Source: Malurus cyaneus samueli
Taxonomy: Eukaryota > Chordata > Aves > Passeriformes > Maluridae
Reading direction: 5' to 3'
NCBI GenBank assembly: GCA_009741485.1
Contig: CM019228.1
Location: 11,050,696 to 11,114,695, forward strand
DNA length: 64,000 bases
In this document: piece after piece, positions 47,601 to 60,299 of the stretch
Layout of the letters: every line of letters starts with the position of its first letter
Position numbering within the stretch: the first letter of the stretch is position 1
Translations under genes and position numbers: made by a program
The notes under the pieces: model-generated
What the model saw: the letters and a program-made list of their open reading frames with translations, nothing else
Database searches by the model: none
Told to the model about the DNA's origin: nothing

Positions 47601-49179
47601 ACAGACACAATGAAGGACCACAAGAGCATGACTGTCTCAGGATGAAGGGGAGAGCCATGTCGATCTATCCAAGTTTCATTAATAAACTTCCTGATGTGCT
47701 GAAAAAATAAAATGAAATTTGGCTGATAATGGGTATGTAGTCCCTTCATATTTGGCTGTTGTACTTCAGATTGAGCCTGTGGTTCCAATATTAGACTTAT
47801 TTTGAGACTTTCTTAGTAAAACATGTTCACTGAGATCACACTGCAAAATCTTCAAGTTTGTATCAGTCAGGAACCTTCCTGGCAAGCATGCTGAGAGCTC
47901 ATTTTGTGCCCTTCTTTGGAGGCTTGTACACTACATGGCAAGAGCTTATTTAAAACAGCAAATGCTCTCTAGTTCTTTGAAGGAGAAAAAGTTCCCTACA
48001 CATGTGGTGAAACAGTCAGCCAATGAAAAGGCATAGATGTATCATCTGAATGATATATCAGTAAATCAGGTCAGTAAATCTGGAGTTTATGGGAGAAGAG
48101 AGGGCTCAAGCTCTCACTTTTGTGTTTTCAGCCTCAGGAGGATGGCTACTTACCACAGAAGGATAGTTGATGACAGAAATATGGAATCCATATGGGAAAC
48201 TACCACCAATTCCCAGCACTAAGATCATTTGTAGTAGTCCTCGGAACTGAACCTGCAAAGCAAAAATAAAATGCTCCATCAGCTTTTCAGAAGTCTAGTT
48301 TTGTGCAAGGCCAGAATGTTTGAAGCCACAGTGGTCCTTTCTCTTTGTCCACTTCAAATCTTTTTGAATTTAAACTTTTTTCAAGATCACTCTAATTTGC
48401 TGCCAAAGTGCAATCAGCCACAGTGCCATAGCAAACAACCTGCTGGTGTAAGGGTGGCAATCCATTACTGTGCTCACAAGAAGGAAAAGGAGTTTGAAAA
48501 GATACTCCCGATATACAGCTCTCACTGTGTGCCTCCAACATGTGACAGATTGGCTGGATAAAGGTGTCAGTCCTGGATGCAGGGAAGAGGGAATAAATTT
48601 CCTTATCTGCAATCAACAGTAACCAATGTACACCAAACCATAATGTATGATAATACATATCACTTCTTCCCTTTTTAAGATTATGGAAACTCCTGATGGA
48701 TTATATTAATTATGTTTTGAAGAAGTGAAGAGAATAATTTATTTAAAAACTTATGTCATGATTTCCTAGCATTTTCCTGTGTGGCTAATATATTAATTAT
48801 TTTTGGAAGTAATCAAAATACTTAATAATTACTATTGTTTTCAGTAATTTAGAAGACAAAGTAAAGTGGTATTGTCAGTGATGGAATAGCTAGAGCTGTT
48901 GTTAGATTTTTATTTCATTTCATTTCATTTCATTTCATATTTCATTTCATTTCATTTCACTTTATCTTGTTGCACAGAAAAGAACATGCAATATGATCTT
49001 CATGGCCCCAAGCTTCTTGGTGATGTTTAAACACAGAAACTAAAGATGGTCTGTGTAACAAAGGAACTTCAAATCTTAAAAGAACTAGAATTTCTAGTAT
49101 TATGTTAGCATTGTCTTTTACAAGCCTTAACCCCGAGGTGTGAGCAGATACTCACCAGGTTAGAGAAGAAGGCAGCCAT
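41654..49179 (-). CDS. SLC2A11: SLC2A11-type facilitative sugar transporter, copy 1, 12 exons
   Basis: Major-facilitator (GLUT class II) 12-helix plasma-membrane carrier. Exons: 49156-49179, 48154-48252, 47538-47698, 45893-46017, 45514-45643, 44811-44959, 44062-44249, 43806-43916, 43204-43305, 42976-43051, 42178-42305 and 41654-41860; 1500 bases, 499 codons plus TGA, fully open, phases consistent. Motifs in order: helix 1 [17 protein letters not shown]; extracellular loop FINETW with an N-glycosylation sequon at Asn48; [54 protein letters not shown] (family PESPR, the Arg is lost); helix 7 [34 protein letters not shown]; terminal [11 protein letters not shown]. The tail is KQQLSCTKL. Exon 7 uses an unusual GTTGAG donor. 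The start is the first ATG in frame before a 24-base exon. The transported substrate is not predictable from sequence. It could be the SLC2A11 or SLC2A11B lineage. Confidence 0.92.
43557..43588. repeat. Short 8-bp tandem repeat (CATCAGAA)x4
   Basis: Four tandem copies of an 8-base unit (CATCAGAA, CATCAGAG, CATCAGAA, CATCAGAA) in intron 8 of SLC2A11 copy 1. Minor simple repeat. Confidence 0.85.
48911..48960. repeat. (TTTCA)n pentanucleotide microsatellite
   Basis: About ten units of TTTCA/CATTT, with one interruption (catatttc), in intron 1 of SLC2A11 copy 1. Read on the gene's own strand, it is TGAAA repeated. Confidence 0.95.
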
Positions 49180-49199
49180 CTCCTATGAAAGAGCTGGTG

Positions 49200-52100
49200 C
49201 CTGTCGCTCCCTGGCTGGTACCTGCCAAAGCAACCAAATGCTCACATTATACAACAGCAGTACCAGTGAACTAGTCCCGTGTTACTCAAGTTAAATTTTA
49301 CTTCAGAGGGTTTGGAGTTAATTACACATATTTCAACTGTCGTACAAAGTTTAGGATTGTTGGATTAAATATTTCAACCAATGGTTATGCCTAACCCAAG
49401 TAAACAGGATGGCCTCCATTGCAGGGAACCTGTATACTCCATGAACTCTGTCTTGTGCCAGGGAGATAGGGGACTGAGAAAACAATTTTAACAGGATTCC
49501 CTTCACCATAACTTGCTCAGCTTTCAGTATAAGCAAAAAAACACAGAGACAATGTTCTCTGTTGGGAATCTTAGATGGGGCTTGGACAGTGAACTACAGG
49601 ACTTTGCCATATTATAGGAAAGTGATGTCCTCTCTTCAGGTGACAGCAACCGGAGCACATCCTAACTTAATCATTAGTGAAAGGAACTGAACTACTCCAT
49701 GATTTTGAAATGGGGTGCAAACTTAACAATTCTACAGTGGCACACCAGGCTTGACCAGCTAAGTATTAATAGCTGATTTTCCTGTGCTAGTAGGGAGAAA
49801 GGCTCATCATGCAGTTTTATCTGGCATTTCCACTAGTCAGTATACTTATTTCTGTGTCTGCAATGAAAAGTACGGTTGCTTTGAAACTGTTTTGTAACCT
49901 CCACAGCTGGATTGGTGTCTGCTTCTTCTCAGAGAAAATTCTCAGGCTTTAACTACAATTATTTCACAATTAAAAGGGTCTTGGATGTATTCAGCTGGTA
50001 AATGATTTAGTTATCACTCACCATTTGCACTTCAGTTAAAGGAGAGGATGAAGAAATCATACAGGGCTTATTTGATGCAAACAGTAATATTTACTAGAAA
50101 ATATTTCACATGCAAAGCATATTCCCAGATTGTCTAGGAAATGTTTGAAATACAGTGTATGGCACCACCCATCTGTTTCTGCCTCCTCTGTGTGGGCTTC
50201 ATCATGACCTTGACTTTGCTGTTGATTTGTGCTGGGAGTTCATGGAGGGATTTTTTTAGTTTAGGTTCTCCAGCAGATAAGATATTATTAGAGCACAAAC
50301 GAGACTGTCCCTTTGATGCTAAGAATTAATTTCCTTTGCTGTAAAGTTATAGAAAGGGATGAAATTCCACGTTAGCTGCTGGTATCTGCCTTGTTCAGAT
50401 GATATTGGGGGAACACACAAACAGGCAATAACATGTAGATTTCAGCATGGGGCATTCCTTCTCAAATGCAGCTGCTGCACATATTTTCTTATGTTTTACT
50501 TTACCCACTTCTACTGAGTGTATTTATACACATGGAACGTCTACATTTTGCTCTTGGGCTTTAGTTTAGGTTTCCTACTTTGGGTAGGTTGAATCTTCCT
50601 CCCATAATTCCCTTACTGTGAAATGTCTTTGATTAGTGACTGTACTGCTTGTGTGCTATTGTTACTTAGACTGTTCGGAGGACCCCTTTATTAGATGTGT
50701 AGTTTCCTAATTTCCTGTCCTCTTTGTCCCTATCTGCTCCCATATATATTTGAACCATACCTTTTGCTGTTTCATCCCTTGACCTGACTGTCCCCTCAAC
50801 ACAGCTCTTGCTCCACTGAGCACAGGCAAAGTTTGACCTGTGCTCCACAAAACTGTTCCACTTCGTTGACACAGTAATGTTCCATAGGGCATCTGCTCAC
50901 TTCCTGGTGAGGGTCTTATGGGGAAAGCTTTCCTAAGTAACACCTAATGAATAACTGAGATCAGAGAAGTGACTCACTAGAGAGTGGCTCAGCAATACTG
51001 CACAATGCCACCCTGCTCTTGTTTCCAAAGATTTCAGGGGTTGTTGTAACAGAAGGAAGGGTATTTTCAGAATCACTAGTAAGGAAGAGAGAATTCTCTT
51101 CTGGAAACAGTTGAGATTTCTTTTCTATATTGGTAGCTGTTTCCAGATGACTGGTAGTTTTTAATCATATTACTTGTATATGGAACACTACAAAATTTTT
51201 GAGTTTCTGACTTTAGGAGACTTCATGTTTCATAGATATTTAGTTCTAATTATATTTAGTGAGATGTCTGATGTGTCATGCAGTAGAAGACAAGAATAAT
51301 GAAAAATCCCAGTCATGCACACCAAAAACTTTTTCTAGTCAGCTGCCCCTGCAGAGATAATGATGTGGAAAAACAAACGTTTGTGGACGCCAAAAGTTTT
51401 TTTACAAGACAATCTGCCATTTTTATTACTGTTACCATTTGCAATTAAAAATAAGCAGCAGTTAAGATGAACAGTTGAATTATTATTTTGAATAACCTTA
51501 TTTGAATTGAAGTAAATATGCCAGTCAAAGCAACAGCAGAGGTAAACCCACTTATTTTATTGTGCAAGTCTAGAGTTTGGACTTTTTATTGCATATTGTG
51601 CTTCACTGTAAGCCTTAGCTTCGCTCATGTTCTTCCTAATAGTTTTGCTTTCCATCTATGGCCATATGAGCCTCTCATTAACACAGGGAAACATACAAAA
51701 TATTAGACACCTTCTAAAGAAAAGAAAAGCCCAATGGGCCTGTATATTTCAAAAAAAGTTCTGATTAAATCAGTTCCAGTCTGAGGCGATTCTTCTGGGA
51801 TAAGCTTGTTCCAGGTAGCCGAAAGTCACACAAGAAAAGTAGCAGTTCAGTTGCTTTGGGATTCACAACCCTTGAGATGTCGGTGGGAATTCTGCTCCTG
51901 GAGGAGGAGCTACAGACTGGAGATGACAGCAGTGATGGGCAGGATAGCACAGAGTATCTAAAATGACTGTAGGTGCTGGGGTTTATGGTGACTGGATTCT
52001 ATTCATCCATCCTTTAGCTCTATTGCTGCTGAAAGGCAGTCTGAAATGGCTGAATTCTGTCAGATTAGATACTACCCAAGGACGACATGGCATTGTGCAT

Positions 52101-52620
52101 GGGAACCTGGCAAGGTTTTGGTTATTCAGTTGAGTCTAGAGAAACAAAGAATTTATCTCCTATTCCACTAAATTTTTTCTTTAATCTGTTATGGATTGAA
52201 CCCTAGCCAGAGATAGCAAGCCAAGAACTTCACTGTTCCCATTTCAGGGCTGTAAAAACATACTCAGAAATCATAGAGAGAGAGGATCATAGGTCTTTCC
52301 TTTCTCTGTGGTCAGCAGAGTGATTATAAATTCTGCATGTAGTTTCAGTGTGTATTGGTTGCTGTGTTAAGGTATTTACACATCAGCACATTAAGCTAAA
52401 ATGCTCATGATTCACATGAGTCTATGCCGTTAATATCAGCCCTTATCCCTTTTCAGAGCTGCCCAGAGTGGAGTGCTTGAGAAAGAAGCTGGTTTGGCAA
52501 AATGGGAACCTTGTAAGTGACAGATAGGAAAGCTGACAGTCCATTTGGTGTGACCTGTTAGTCAGAAAATGGCAAATGTCTTTTTTCCCCCTACTTTTTT
52601 ACAAAAGCCTGAATCCCCCT
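49200..52620. other. Intergenic region between the two SLC2A11 genes
   Basis: About 3.4 kb between the start of copy 1 and the stop of copy 2. No exon recognised on either strand and no CpG island, so the SLC2A11 copy 1 promoter is AT-rich, unlike those of GSTT, DDX51 and MIF. It holds the 3' untranslated region of copy 2. Confidence 0.5.
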
Positions 52621-52629
52621 CACCGCCAG

Positions 52630-55600
52630 TCAAAGCCTGGTGCAGAAGGTATAATCCTCCGTGACATGATTTGGAGCTGTTGGAATACACTTATTTTTAA
52701 AGTTTAACTTATTGAATTCTTCTGTGATTTCCATGATTGATTTCCCTTTTGTTTCTGGAAGGAACAGATGGATAACTATCCCTGAAGTGAAAAGTACCAC
52801 CATAAAGATGAGGAAGCAGAAGTGCTTGAGTCTTTCCTGCAGGGAAGAGCAAAGTGAGAAAGAGAGCAAGATGAGCATATCTTTGCTTTAATCACTTTCT
52901 TGGCACAGTTTTTGTACTTGGGTCCCAAAGTATTTTGAATTTGGTAAGAAATTCTTTCCATTTTGACTGTTGACAAATATTTCAATCTTTCTAAGTATCT
53001 TAGGCAAATCAGGGCCATTCAGTTGCAGAAGTGAACCTCGGAGAGCAGGTGCCAAAAGCATTCTAGAGTGACACAGCACTGTCACCTCCTGCTGCTCATC
53101 CTCCCACTGCCACTGCTGGCTGGAGCTGAGTGCCCTGGGAGCATCCCAGGCTAAGGCACTCACCACAATGAACGGGAACGTTGTGCCGATCACAAACACT
53201 CCCAGCCAGTTGAGAACTGCGCTGATCACAAAGGCAGGAGGTCTGCAGGACAGCTTGAAAATTTCAACCCTGGTGGAAACTGTGGCACCACCTGAAAGGA
53301 GAGAAGCATGAGAGTTGTTACTTGTTGATGTGTTTGGCTTCCACATTTGAATTGAGTATTACTGACACACAGTCTGCAGACAGGTGATGCTATCATGGAC
53401 TGGCATGAGTATGAGAATTGTGTAGTGACATTGAGTATGTCGCTCTTTTTTGCAAAAGAAAGTGATTGTGACATCTAATATATTGCCAAATGTAAGTTTA
53501 TTAAAGTAGTAAGATACTCAATTTTTTTTGGAGATTCAAGAATTAAGTAATTCACTCTCATGAAGGAAGATGTGTCAGGATGGAATGAGAATTATTAGCA
53601 CTAAAACGAATTCTCGGTAGGATTCTGCTAGATCACCAATGAGTGATCTTCCCAGATTCACTTTCTGGGCATTTCACTTAGGTTTTGAAGTCACAGGACT
53701 TCAACTGTTTTGAGTTAGGAAAATAAATAATTCCTGCCATATGGGAAGGCAAGTATTTTAAAAATTATAAGCCTTCAAAATACCAAATTTAATGAGTAGC
53801 AGGCAATAAATGCTAGGAAAACAATTGCTCCAAAATAGGTCTTCTGCAGTTCTGTCTATGTGGGATAAGAGGTAGCATTATACAACATGAATTTAAAAGA
53901 ATTCTCGCATTTCTCTTTTCTTTTTTTTTTTTTTTTTCTTTTCCTAGCATTAAAAAAAAAAAACTTTTACCCATCTGTTTTTACTCTATTTTTTCAGTAT
54001 TTTTCCAGTGTGTTCCTTTCATCTTCTTAGCAAAACCCAAGCCTGATGGTATTGAATTTTATGTCCGATGAATAACTGGATTCACAATGTTTAAAAGACT
54101 ATAAGATTATGTTCAACAAGTTTATTAATGCTAAATATTATGCACTATAATGCAGTGTTTTCCTAAGCATATTGATAAGCTCACATGACTAAATTTCTTT
54201 ACTCCCTTTGATTGAGAACTTACCTGGTCCAACTGCAAAGACAACTGAAAACAGGACAATGAGAGCAAGGCTGCAGTATGGCATCCAGAAGTACCAGTCC
54301 TGTGGGGAAAAAAATCCATAACAAACTTCTGGCTGAAAATTGTTAATAGCCCTAGGTGAGAAATGCTCCTTCTTTTCTAACACTGTCACCTGAAGAAAGA
54401 AATATTCAGTATGTGGGAACTGAGATATGTGAGAGCTTTACTCTATGGATGGAGCAGTTGAGGTTTTTGTTAGGTGAGCAGAGATGCAGGTTTGTCAGTG
54501 TAGAGCAGCAGCAGAGCTTGGGAAGCTTGAATTAACACAAGTCTGAAGAGTGCTTTTGCACTCTGTCCTCTCTTTTTGACCTCATAGTGCTTCCTCCAAC
54601 CCTTAGAGGTATGAGAAAGACAATTCACATATTTCTTCACTTTCATTAAGTTATAAGTTTACTAACTGATGCTGAAAAAAGTTTTTCTAGATCTTAGTCC
54701 AGGAGAAATGAGACTCAATATTTTAGGAAAAAGATTCCTCTCTGTGTTTGAGAGCATTCATGAGTGAAACAAAAACAGAAGTCTGCTGCCACCTTGCTTC
54801 CAGGCGAATTTTACAGTGTATCTGTATAGAGTAGCTCCCGATGAGTACTGGTGTCACAGATGATTTGCTTCTGAAGAAGCTGCAGCAACGACACAGAGGT
54901 ATCATTGTTGGAGAGGTGAACTGATCTCCACTTCCCTTTCTCAGTAGCGTGGTCCTGCCAGGGAGCACAGATTAGAAATAGAATAGACAGAGAAATCTGC
55001 TGTGAGCAGAATGTCCTTACCTGTAGAGAAAGAGTCACGGTGATAGCAGCTAGCAATGAACCCATGATCCAGTAGCCTCCTCTTAGGAGCACTTTCCTGC
55101 CCAATCGCTCAATGATGGAGCTCTGAAGCACAAAAATCACATCAGTGTCAGTGCTGCAGAGCAAATTGTGCCCCATTCCCATAGTAATGTGACTTACACA
55201 GACTACAGCAGCTACAAGTTCAGAGATTCCAATAGAGAGGGTCATGTAGGAGGCCATTTTCTCATCAAAGCCAGCTGCCTGGAGGACTTCAAAAGTATAA
55301 AAATAAATCTGGAATAAAAAAAGTCCATAAAATAGTAAGAGTAGAAAATAATTGATTTCTTACCCTAGCCTGTGTGACTTTGCCCTATATAGGAGCTGCG
55401 AATCAGGGAGCCTGCAGTTCGGCTTTGGAGTGAGTTAGAATTCTCAACACTTTTGGGCAGTATTCACTTTGTCAGCAGACAAAAATATTATAAAATGTAA
55501 GTAACTAATTAATTAGAGAAAAGATAAAATGCTGGGATAATTGGACTTCCGGCTACAACAATGCAATTAGATTTGCAGGATCCTGATTTACGTGTTTTCA

Positions 55601-58600
55601 GAAACAGCCAGGTGTATCATGTTTTCAGAGTCCATCCAAAAACATCATTGTAGGATGTTCCCAAGAAAGAAGAGCATGGGTTATAGAGTCATGAAGAGGT
55701 AAAACAAACATCTTTTCAGTTATCTCTGCTGGTGTTTGAAGATATGCTGAGATGATAAAGATTCCAGTTTAAGCTATGTTAGACTCAACTGTGTATTTCC
55801 TTAACAGATGTTGCTATGTGGTGATGTTAGAGGTAGGAGGGTCATGCAGGCAGCTGCAAAGCTGTGTCTTTAAAAGGATCCCAGAACAGCACTGCTGTGG
55901 GGAAGAGCAGAACTGCAGAAGCAGAACAGGGACCATGCTTGTTGTTAGCTTTAAGGGCAGAGTGAGCAGGCTGCCTCCCAACATCTCAGGGTGTTAAGAG
56001 CCAGGGAATAAAAAGCAGCAATTGCAGTGAGCAGCCACATAAAACTACAGATTTTGCCAGTGAGGGTGGGCTCATTTGTAAGAGGGAGTTCTGGAGCCCT
56101 GCAATGGCTCCCTAAGTGGCTGTTCAGTGAGCCTAACTACAGAGGCAGGGAACTCAGCAAGGGCCATGAACTGGGCAGAGGGACATCACATGGAGAGTCC
56201 AGCCAAGCTTTGTGGCTGCTGCTGCCCTCTAGAAGGGTTGGCAAACAACACGGTTCGGTCAGAGAAGCCTGAGAAAAACGGAGGGAGCTCCTGTGAGCCA
56301 TGATATCTTGGGACTTAAAGGGGGAAATACACTCAACTGCATTGATGCCACATAGCTGAATTGTGGCGGTCAGAATAACTATCATGTACAGCTGCCAACG
56401 GAAAGCTGGTTCTTTCACTAGTTCCAGGACACTCAAGATCTTGGTGTTTTTCATTGTTGCCTTCTCTTTCATGATGTCATCAATCTCTGCTTGATGTTGG
56501 CCTTCACCCCAAAGCTGCCTTATGGCTGTGAAGGAGAAGGAGAGCGAGACCTGCCATGTTAATTCGTCTTTGTTTTTTCCTGAGGAAGTTTTCTGAGAAG
56601 GTGATACAAGTGTCTGGCAGCACAGTATGCATGGGCTGTGGCTGTGCTGAGAGGCAGAGATGTCTTACAGGGTGATGCAGAGCCCTGATCCTCTCCTGCT
56701 GAGACAGAGGGGCCTAGTGGGGTGCACAATGGCTCCCTCCCTGCCCATGGGGCCACTTTTCTGCCTTCCTCCTTCTCTCAGGGTGTGAGCAGGGTACACA
56801 GCCAACAGAGCTAAGGGGTGCCCAGTGGAGCCCTGCAGTGCAATCAGCTATTTTTCATTTAGCATTAATCATCAGACTGACAGTGCAGGTGGTGTCAGCT
56901 GAATGCAAAAGGTTTTGTAATACAGAGCTGCAGAGGGAAGTAGTTTCATGTGCGGGGACTACAACAAAAATGGACTTAGTAGGTATTCACAGAGCCATTG
57001 GAAATGAGCAGGGAGAAACTTTGCCCTGTTTATTATTCACATGGGGAAAGAAAGCATCACAAAATGATTTTAAGTCAAATGAGGAACAGGAACCTGAAGC
57101 CCTCAGTTACCTTTTTTGCAGCCTTCTTGGTCTCCTTTATGCATGAGGAGATATGGTGGGGACTCTGGGAAGAAGGGAAGCGCGACCAGCTGGACCAGTG
57201 CTGGGAGTCCACAGGAGGCCATCAGGATGGGCCACAGGGACTGGCTGCCCAGCAGCTCTCTGGGAGGGATAAAATGTGTGTGTAGAGTAAAAGTTCATTG
57301 CATTGGTTTTGAGGGGAGAAAGGAATGGGTGGAAAAGCAGAGGAAGAAGAAAAAGGTACAAGGGATCCAGAAATTAATTGTTTGGGTAATCAACTGCATT
57401 ATACCTTTGTCCTGAAATTTGCCCTACGGCTTTTCCCAAGGACCAAAAGAAAGAGGAAGTAGAGTTTGCAAATCCACGTAGCTTCCTAGGGGAAATCTCT
57501 CCAACATATTGATGGTGTAGAGGAACACAGAGACCTTAAGGTGAAGAGGGAATTATGGGAGAGAAGAAAAAAGATATAACCGTTGACAATGAACCTGGTT
57601 GATAATTAAGCATTATCAAATTCAGCTGTCTCATTTCTGACAGCTTTGAATATTTATACACTTGGCAAATCTGAATTTCATTTGGTATCAGTGAAATTAG
57701 TAACAATTATGCTCTTTACTGCAGGGTATTATAGCAAATCTTACAAAAGATCAATGACTTTAATATTATATTTCTTAGTGGAGGGTTATTATTTACTTTG
57801 AATAAAGATGTGAAATTTTGGAGATCCTGCTGACCTGTGGGAGAAATCACTCACCTGCACTTACTCCACACATGAAGCGTCCAATTAGAATCATCTCAAA
57901 GGACTGGGCTATTTTACTGCAGCCCATGATAGAAGCTGCCACTATCATGAGCACGTTGTTGCATAAGAGACATTTTTTTCTGTAATGCAAGAAAGTCAAA
58001 AGATTTTTTGTGGCACTGAAGGGAAATGGCACTCATGCTACACAAGAAGTCTTGGCTGAAATGTCTTGCTAGTTTTGTGTAATTACATGTATGTGGTCCA
58101 GGACAAAATAAGGACTGGGTCTCTGGACTCATGCCTTGGCACATGGCTGGACCTGGGATTTTGGGAACACTTCTGGGTTGTGTAGCAGAGAAAAGTCTTA
58201 AAGCTTTTCTGCACTTGAACATCTATTATTGTAAACACATTATTGTAGCACCAACCAGAATCTCAATGCTTCTGTATTTTTAGTAGCACTTTCAACAACC
58301 CATTCTGACTTCAGCCAGGCACTGCCTTTCCTTTTGGCCAAGATTAACCCAGTCTGAGTAACTGAGCCTGGTGGGACAGGCTGGCAACACAACTGATTAG
58401 TCCATGCCATGGAACATGGGCAGGAAGCAGAAAAAGCACAGTTAAGCTGGCTGTGCTACAGCCATGACTAAGGCTAAAAGTCTGTCTTATTAAAACCTCA
58501 ACTATCATTTCCTTAAGCTAAGATTCAATTGACAAATTGTCTTTAAACATACATACTTGCCAAATTTGACAGTGAGGTATCTACTTCCTGAAGAACCCAA

Positions 58601-60289
58601 GAGACCTCCTATACCAAAGATGGACACAGTGATAGACCACAGGAACAAGAGATTGTCCTGTTGGATGGGATAGCCGTATCGCTCCAGCCAAGTTTCGTTA
58701 ATGAAAGCCTTAACATGCTGAGACAGAAAAAGAATTTTCATTAACAATACCTGTGACAGCAGTGCAGGTGTTTTATTATATTTACAAAATTATTTTGGTG
58801 CTTCAGCTAAAGTTACTATTTCAAATAGACTTTAAAATTACATATTAGCTAACAGATAGTATAAGAGAATGTGCTATGCTTGTTCTGTCCTTAAAAGTTC
58901 AGTCTTTGGGGTTTTTTGCCTTGTAATCTGAGGAACTGAGGCATAGACTGGTACTAAAGAATAATGTAAATAGTACTACTGAGTTCTGCAAATGGGTTAT
59001 CCGTTGTCTCTCACGTATCTGCCAGGAATGCCAGGTTACACAGTGCCTGTTCAGTGCAGTTCCTAAATACTTTTACACTCAGAACTTAGTGCTCTGAAGT
59101 CAAAAAATAATGATTTTGCCCTAACATGATCTCTACAAAATACTGATGTCTTCCATCTAGACCTCAGTGCGTTTAATGGAAGTTTTACCTGTGATCAGTT
59201 GAGAGAAGCAGACATTCTCCTACAGCATGGTTCACTTGTTCTATTTGTCCGTGAAGATGGATTACCATAAAAACATCAACTGAAAGTTGGCACATATGCT
59301 GGAAGTTTTTAGGGGAGGCAGATGCCATCCCTGTCAGTGTGTGTCTTCTGAGGAACAGTTCTATAAACAACAACTTACAGATCTCTCTTCTGTTTGCAAC
59401 ACTTTGACATGTTCTGCTTTTCATGATAACACAGCATAGCAAATGGGAAATGAGAGGATACTGTGATTAAACCCTTTCTGAATGCCAGAGGAGCATCCTC
59501 AGGCAGCGATGTAGACCCAGTACCATCATTAACCAGTGTGCCATGTCCATCTTTGCCTACCTGAGACATGTAGGTGATGGTGGAAATTTGAAAGCCAATT
59601 TGGAATGTTCCACCAATCCCCAGGACTGTGATCATTTGAAAGAGCCCCTGGTACTGTACCTGCAGAAGTAGAACAAAATCTTCTTAAAATTGTAGCCACA
59701 TCAGGCTGTTCTCACAATGAGTCTTTCATTCTCCAGAAATGTCTCATTTGTTTAAGGGATTTTCGGGTAGGAATATTCCCCATGCTTGCCCTGGCATGAG
59801 GCAAATTTCCTCCTGTGATTTCTCTACATCCAGATCAAGGGAATACAGCTTCCACAAACATCCTTGTCAAGGCACCACAGTTGCTGGCATCCAGGCTTAT
59901 TCCCTGCCTCTTAAACCCTCTGCCTGCCATGATTTGCACTAAATAATTAGATAAATTCAATAATGCACTTTTTATTTTTTAAATCAGGTAAGCAAAGCAA
60001 ATTAGGTTTGTAGATAAGCAAATATTTTCCAGTAAATGAAAACATTTAAGAAACATTAACATGTTGACAAAAATATGACAAAGATGGATGGCAAAGCATT
60101 TTAAGTGCTGTAATAACTCAAAGTAGTGGGCAGAGCCACTTCCAAGATGCTTGTAGTGAACAGGAGCCTTGTTGTTTTTGCCAAGATAATGATCTGTTTT
60201 CTTTGAAACCCCAGTCACACAATGTCAAAAATGTCACAGATGTGAATACCCCACCAAGTACTTACCAGGTTTGATCGGAAGCCGGTCAT
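52630..60289 (-). CDS. SLC2A11: SLC2A11-type facilitative sugar transporter, copy 2, 12 exons
   Basis: GLUT-family 12-helix membrane carrier. Exons: 60266-60289, 59561-59659, 58557-58717, 57855-57979, 57405-57534, 57111-57259, 56338-56525, 55198-55308, 55021-55122, 54224-54299, 53164-53291 and 52630-52836. Each has exactly the length of the matching exon in copy 1; 499 codons plus TGA, fully open. Motifs: LGIGGTFQIGFQISTI (helix 1), FINETW (sequon at Asn48), ITVSIFGIGGLLGSSGS, GRFMCGVSAG, GEISPRKLRG, PESPPYLL (Arg of PESPR lost), IQLCGINAIYFYTFEVL (helix 7), [28 protein letters not shown], tail YTFCTRL. The exon 7 donor is GTTGAG, as in copy 1. Copy 2 departs from copy 1 mainly in exons 5 and 11. 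A bird relative, SLC2A11B, has been linked to iris pigmentation in pigeons; which copy is that orthologue needs a tree. Confidence 0.92.
53922..53963. repeat. T-run followed by A-run in SLC2A11 copy 2 intron 10
   Basis: A 17-base T-run, interrupted and extended by C, is followed about 15 bases later by an 11-base A-run (53953-53963). The two could pair as a weak hairpin in RNA. Probably only low-complexity drift. Confidence 0.6.
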
Positions 60290-60299
60290 CTCTGGCTGA

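Noticed and set aside
48911..48960. (TTTCA)n as a disease-type repeat expansion
   Set aside because: About ten interrupted units is an ordinary intronic microsatellite. Nothing indicates expansion or function.
53922..53963. T-run and A-run pair as a functional RNA hairpin
   Set aside because: The runs are simple homopolymers within an intron, with no conserved loop or flanking stem.
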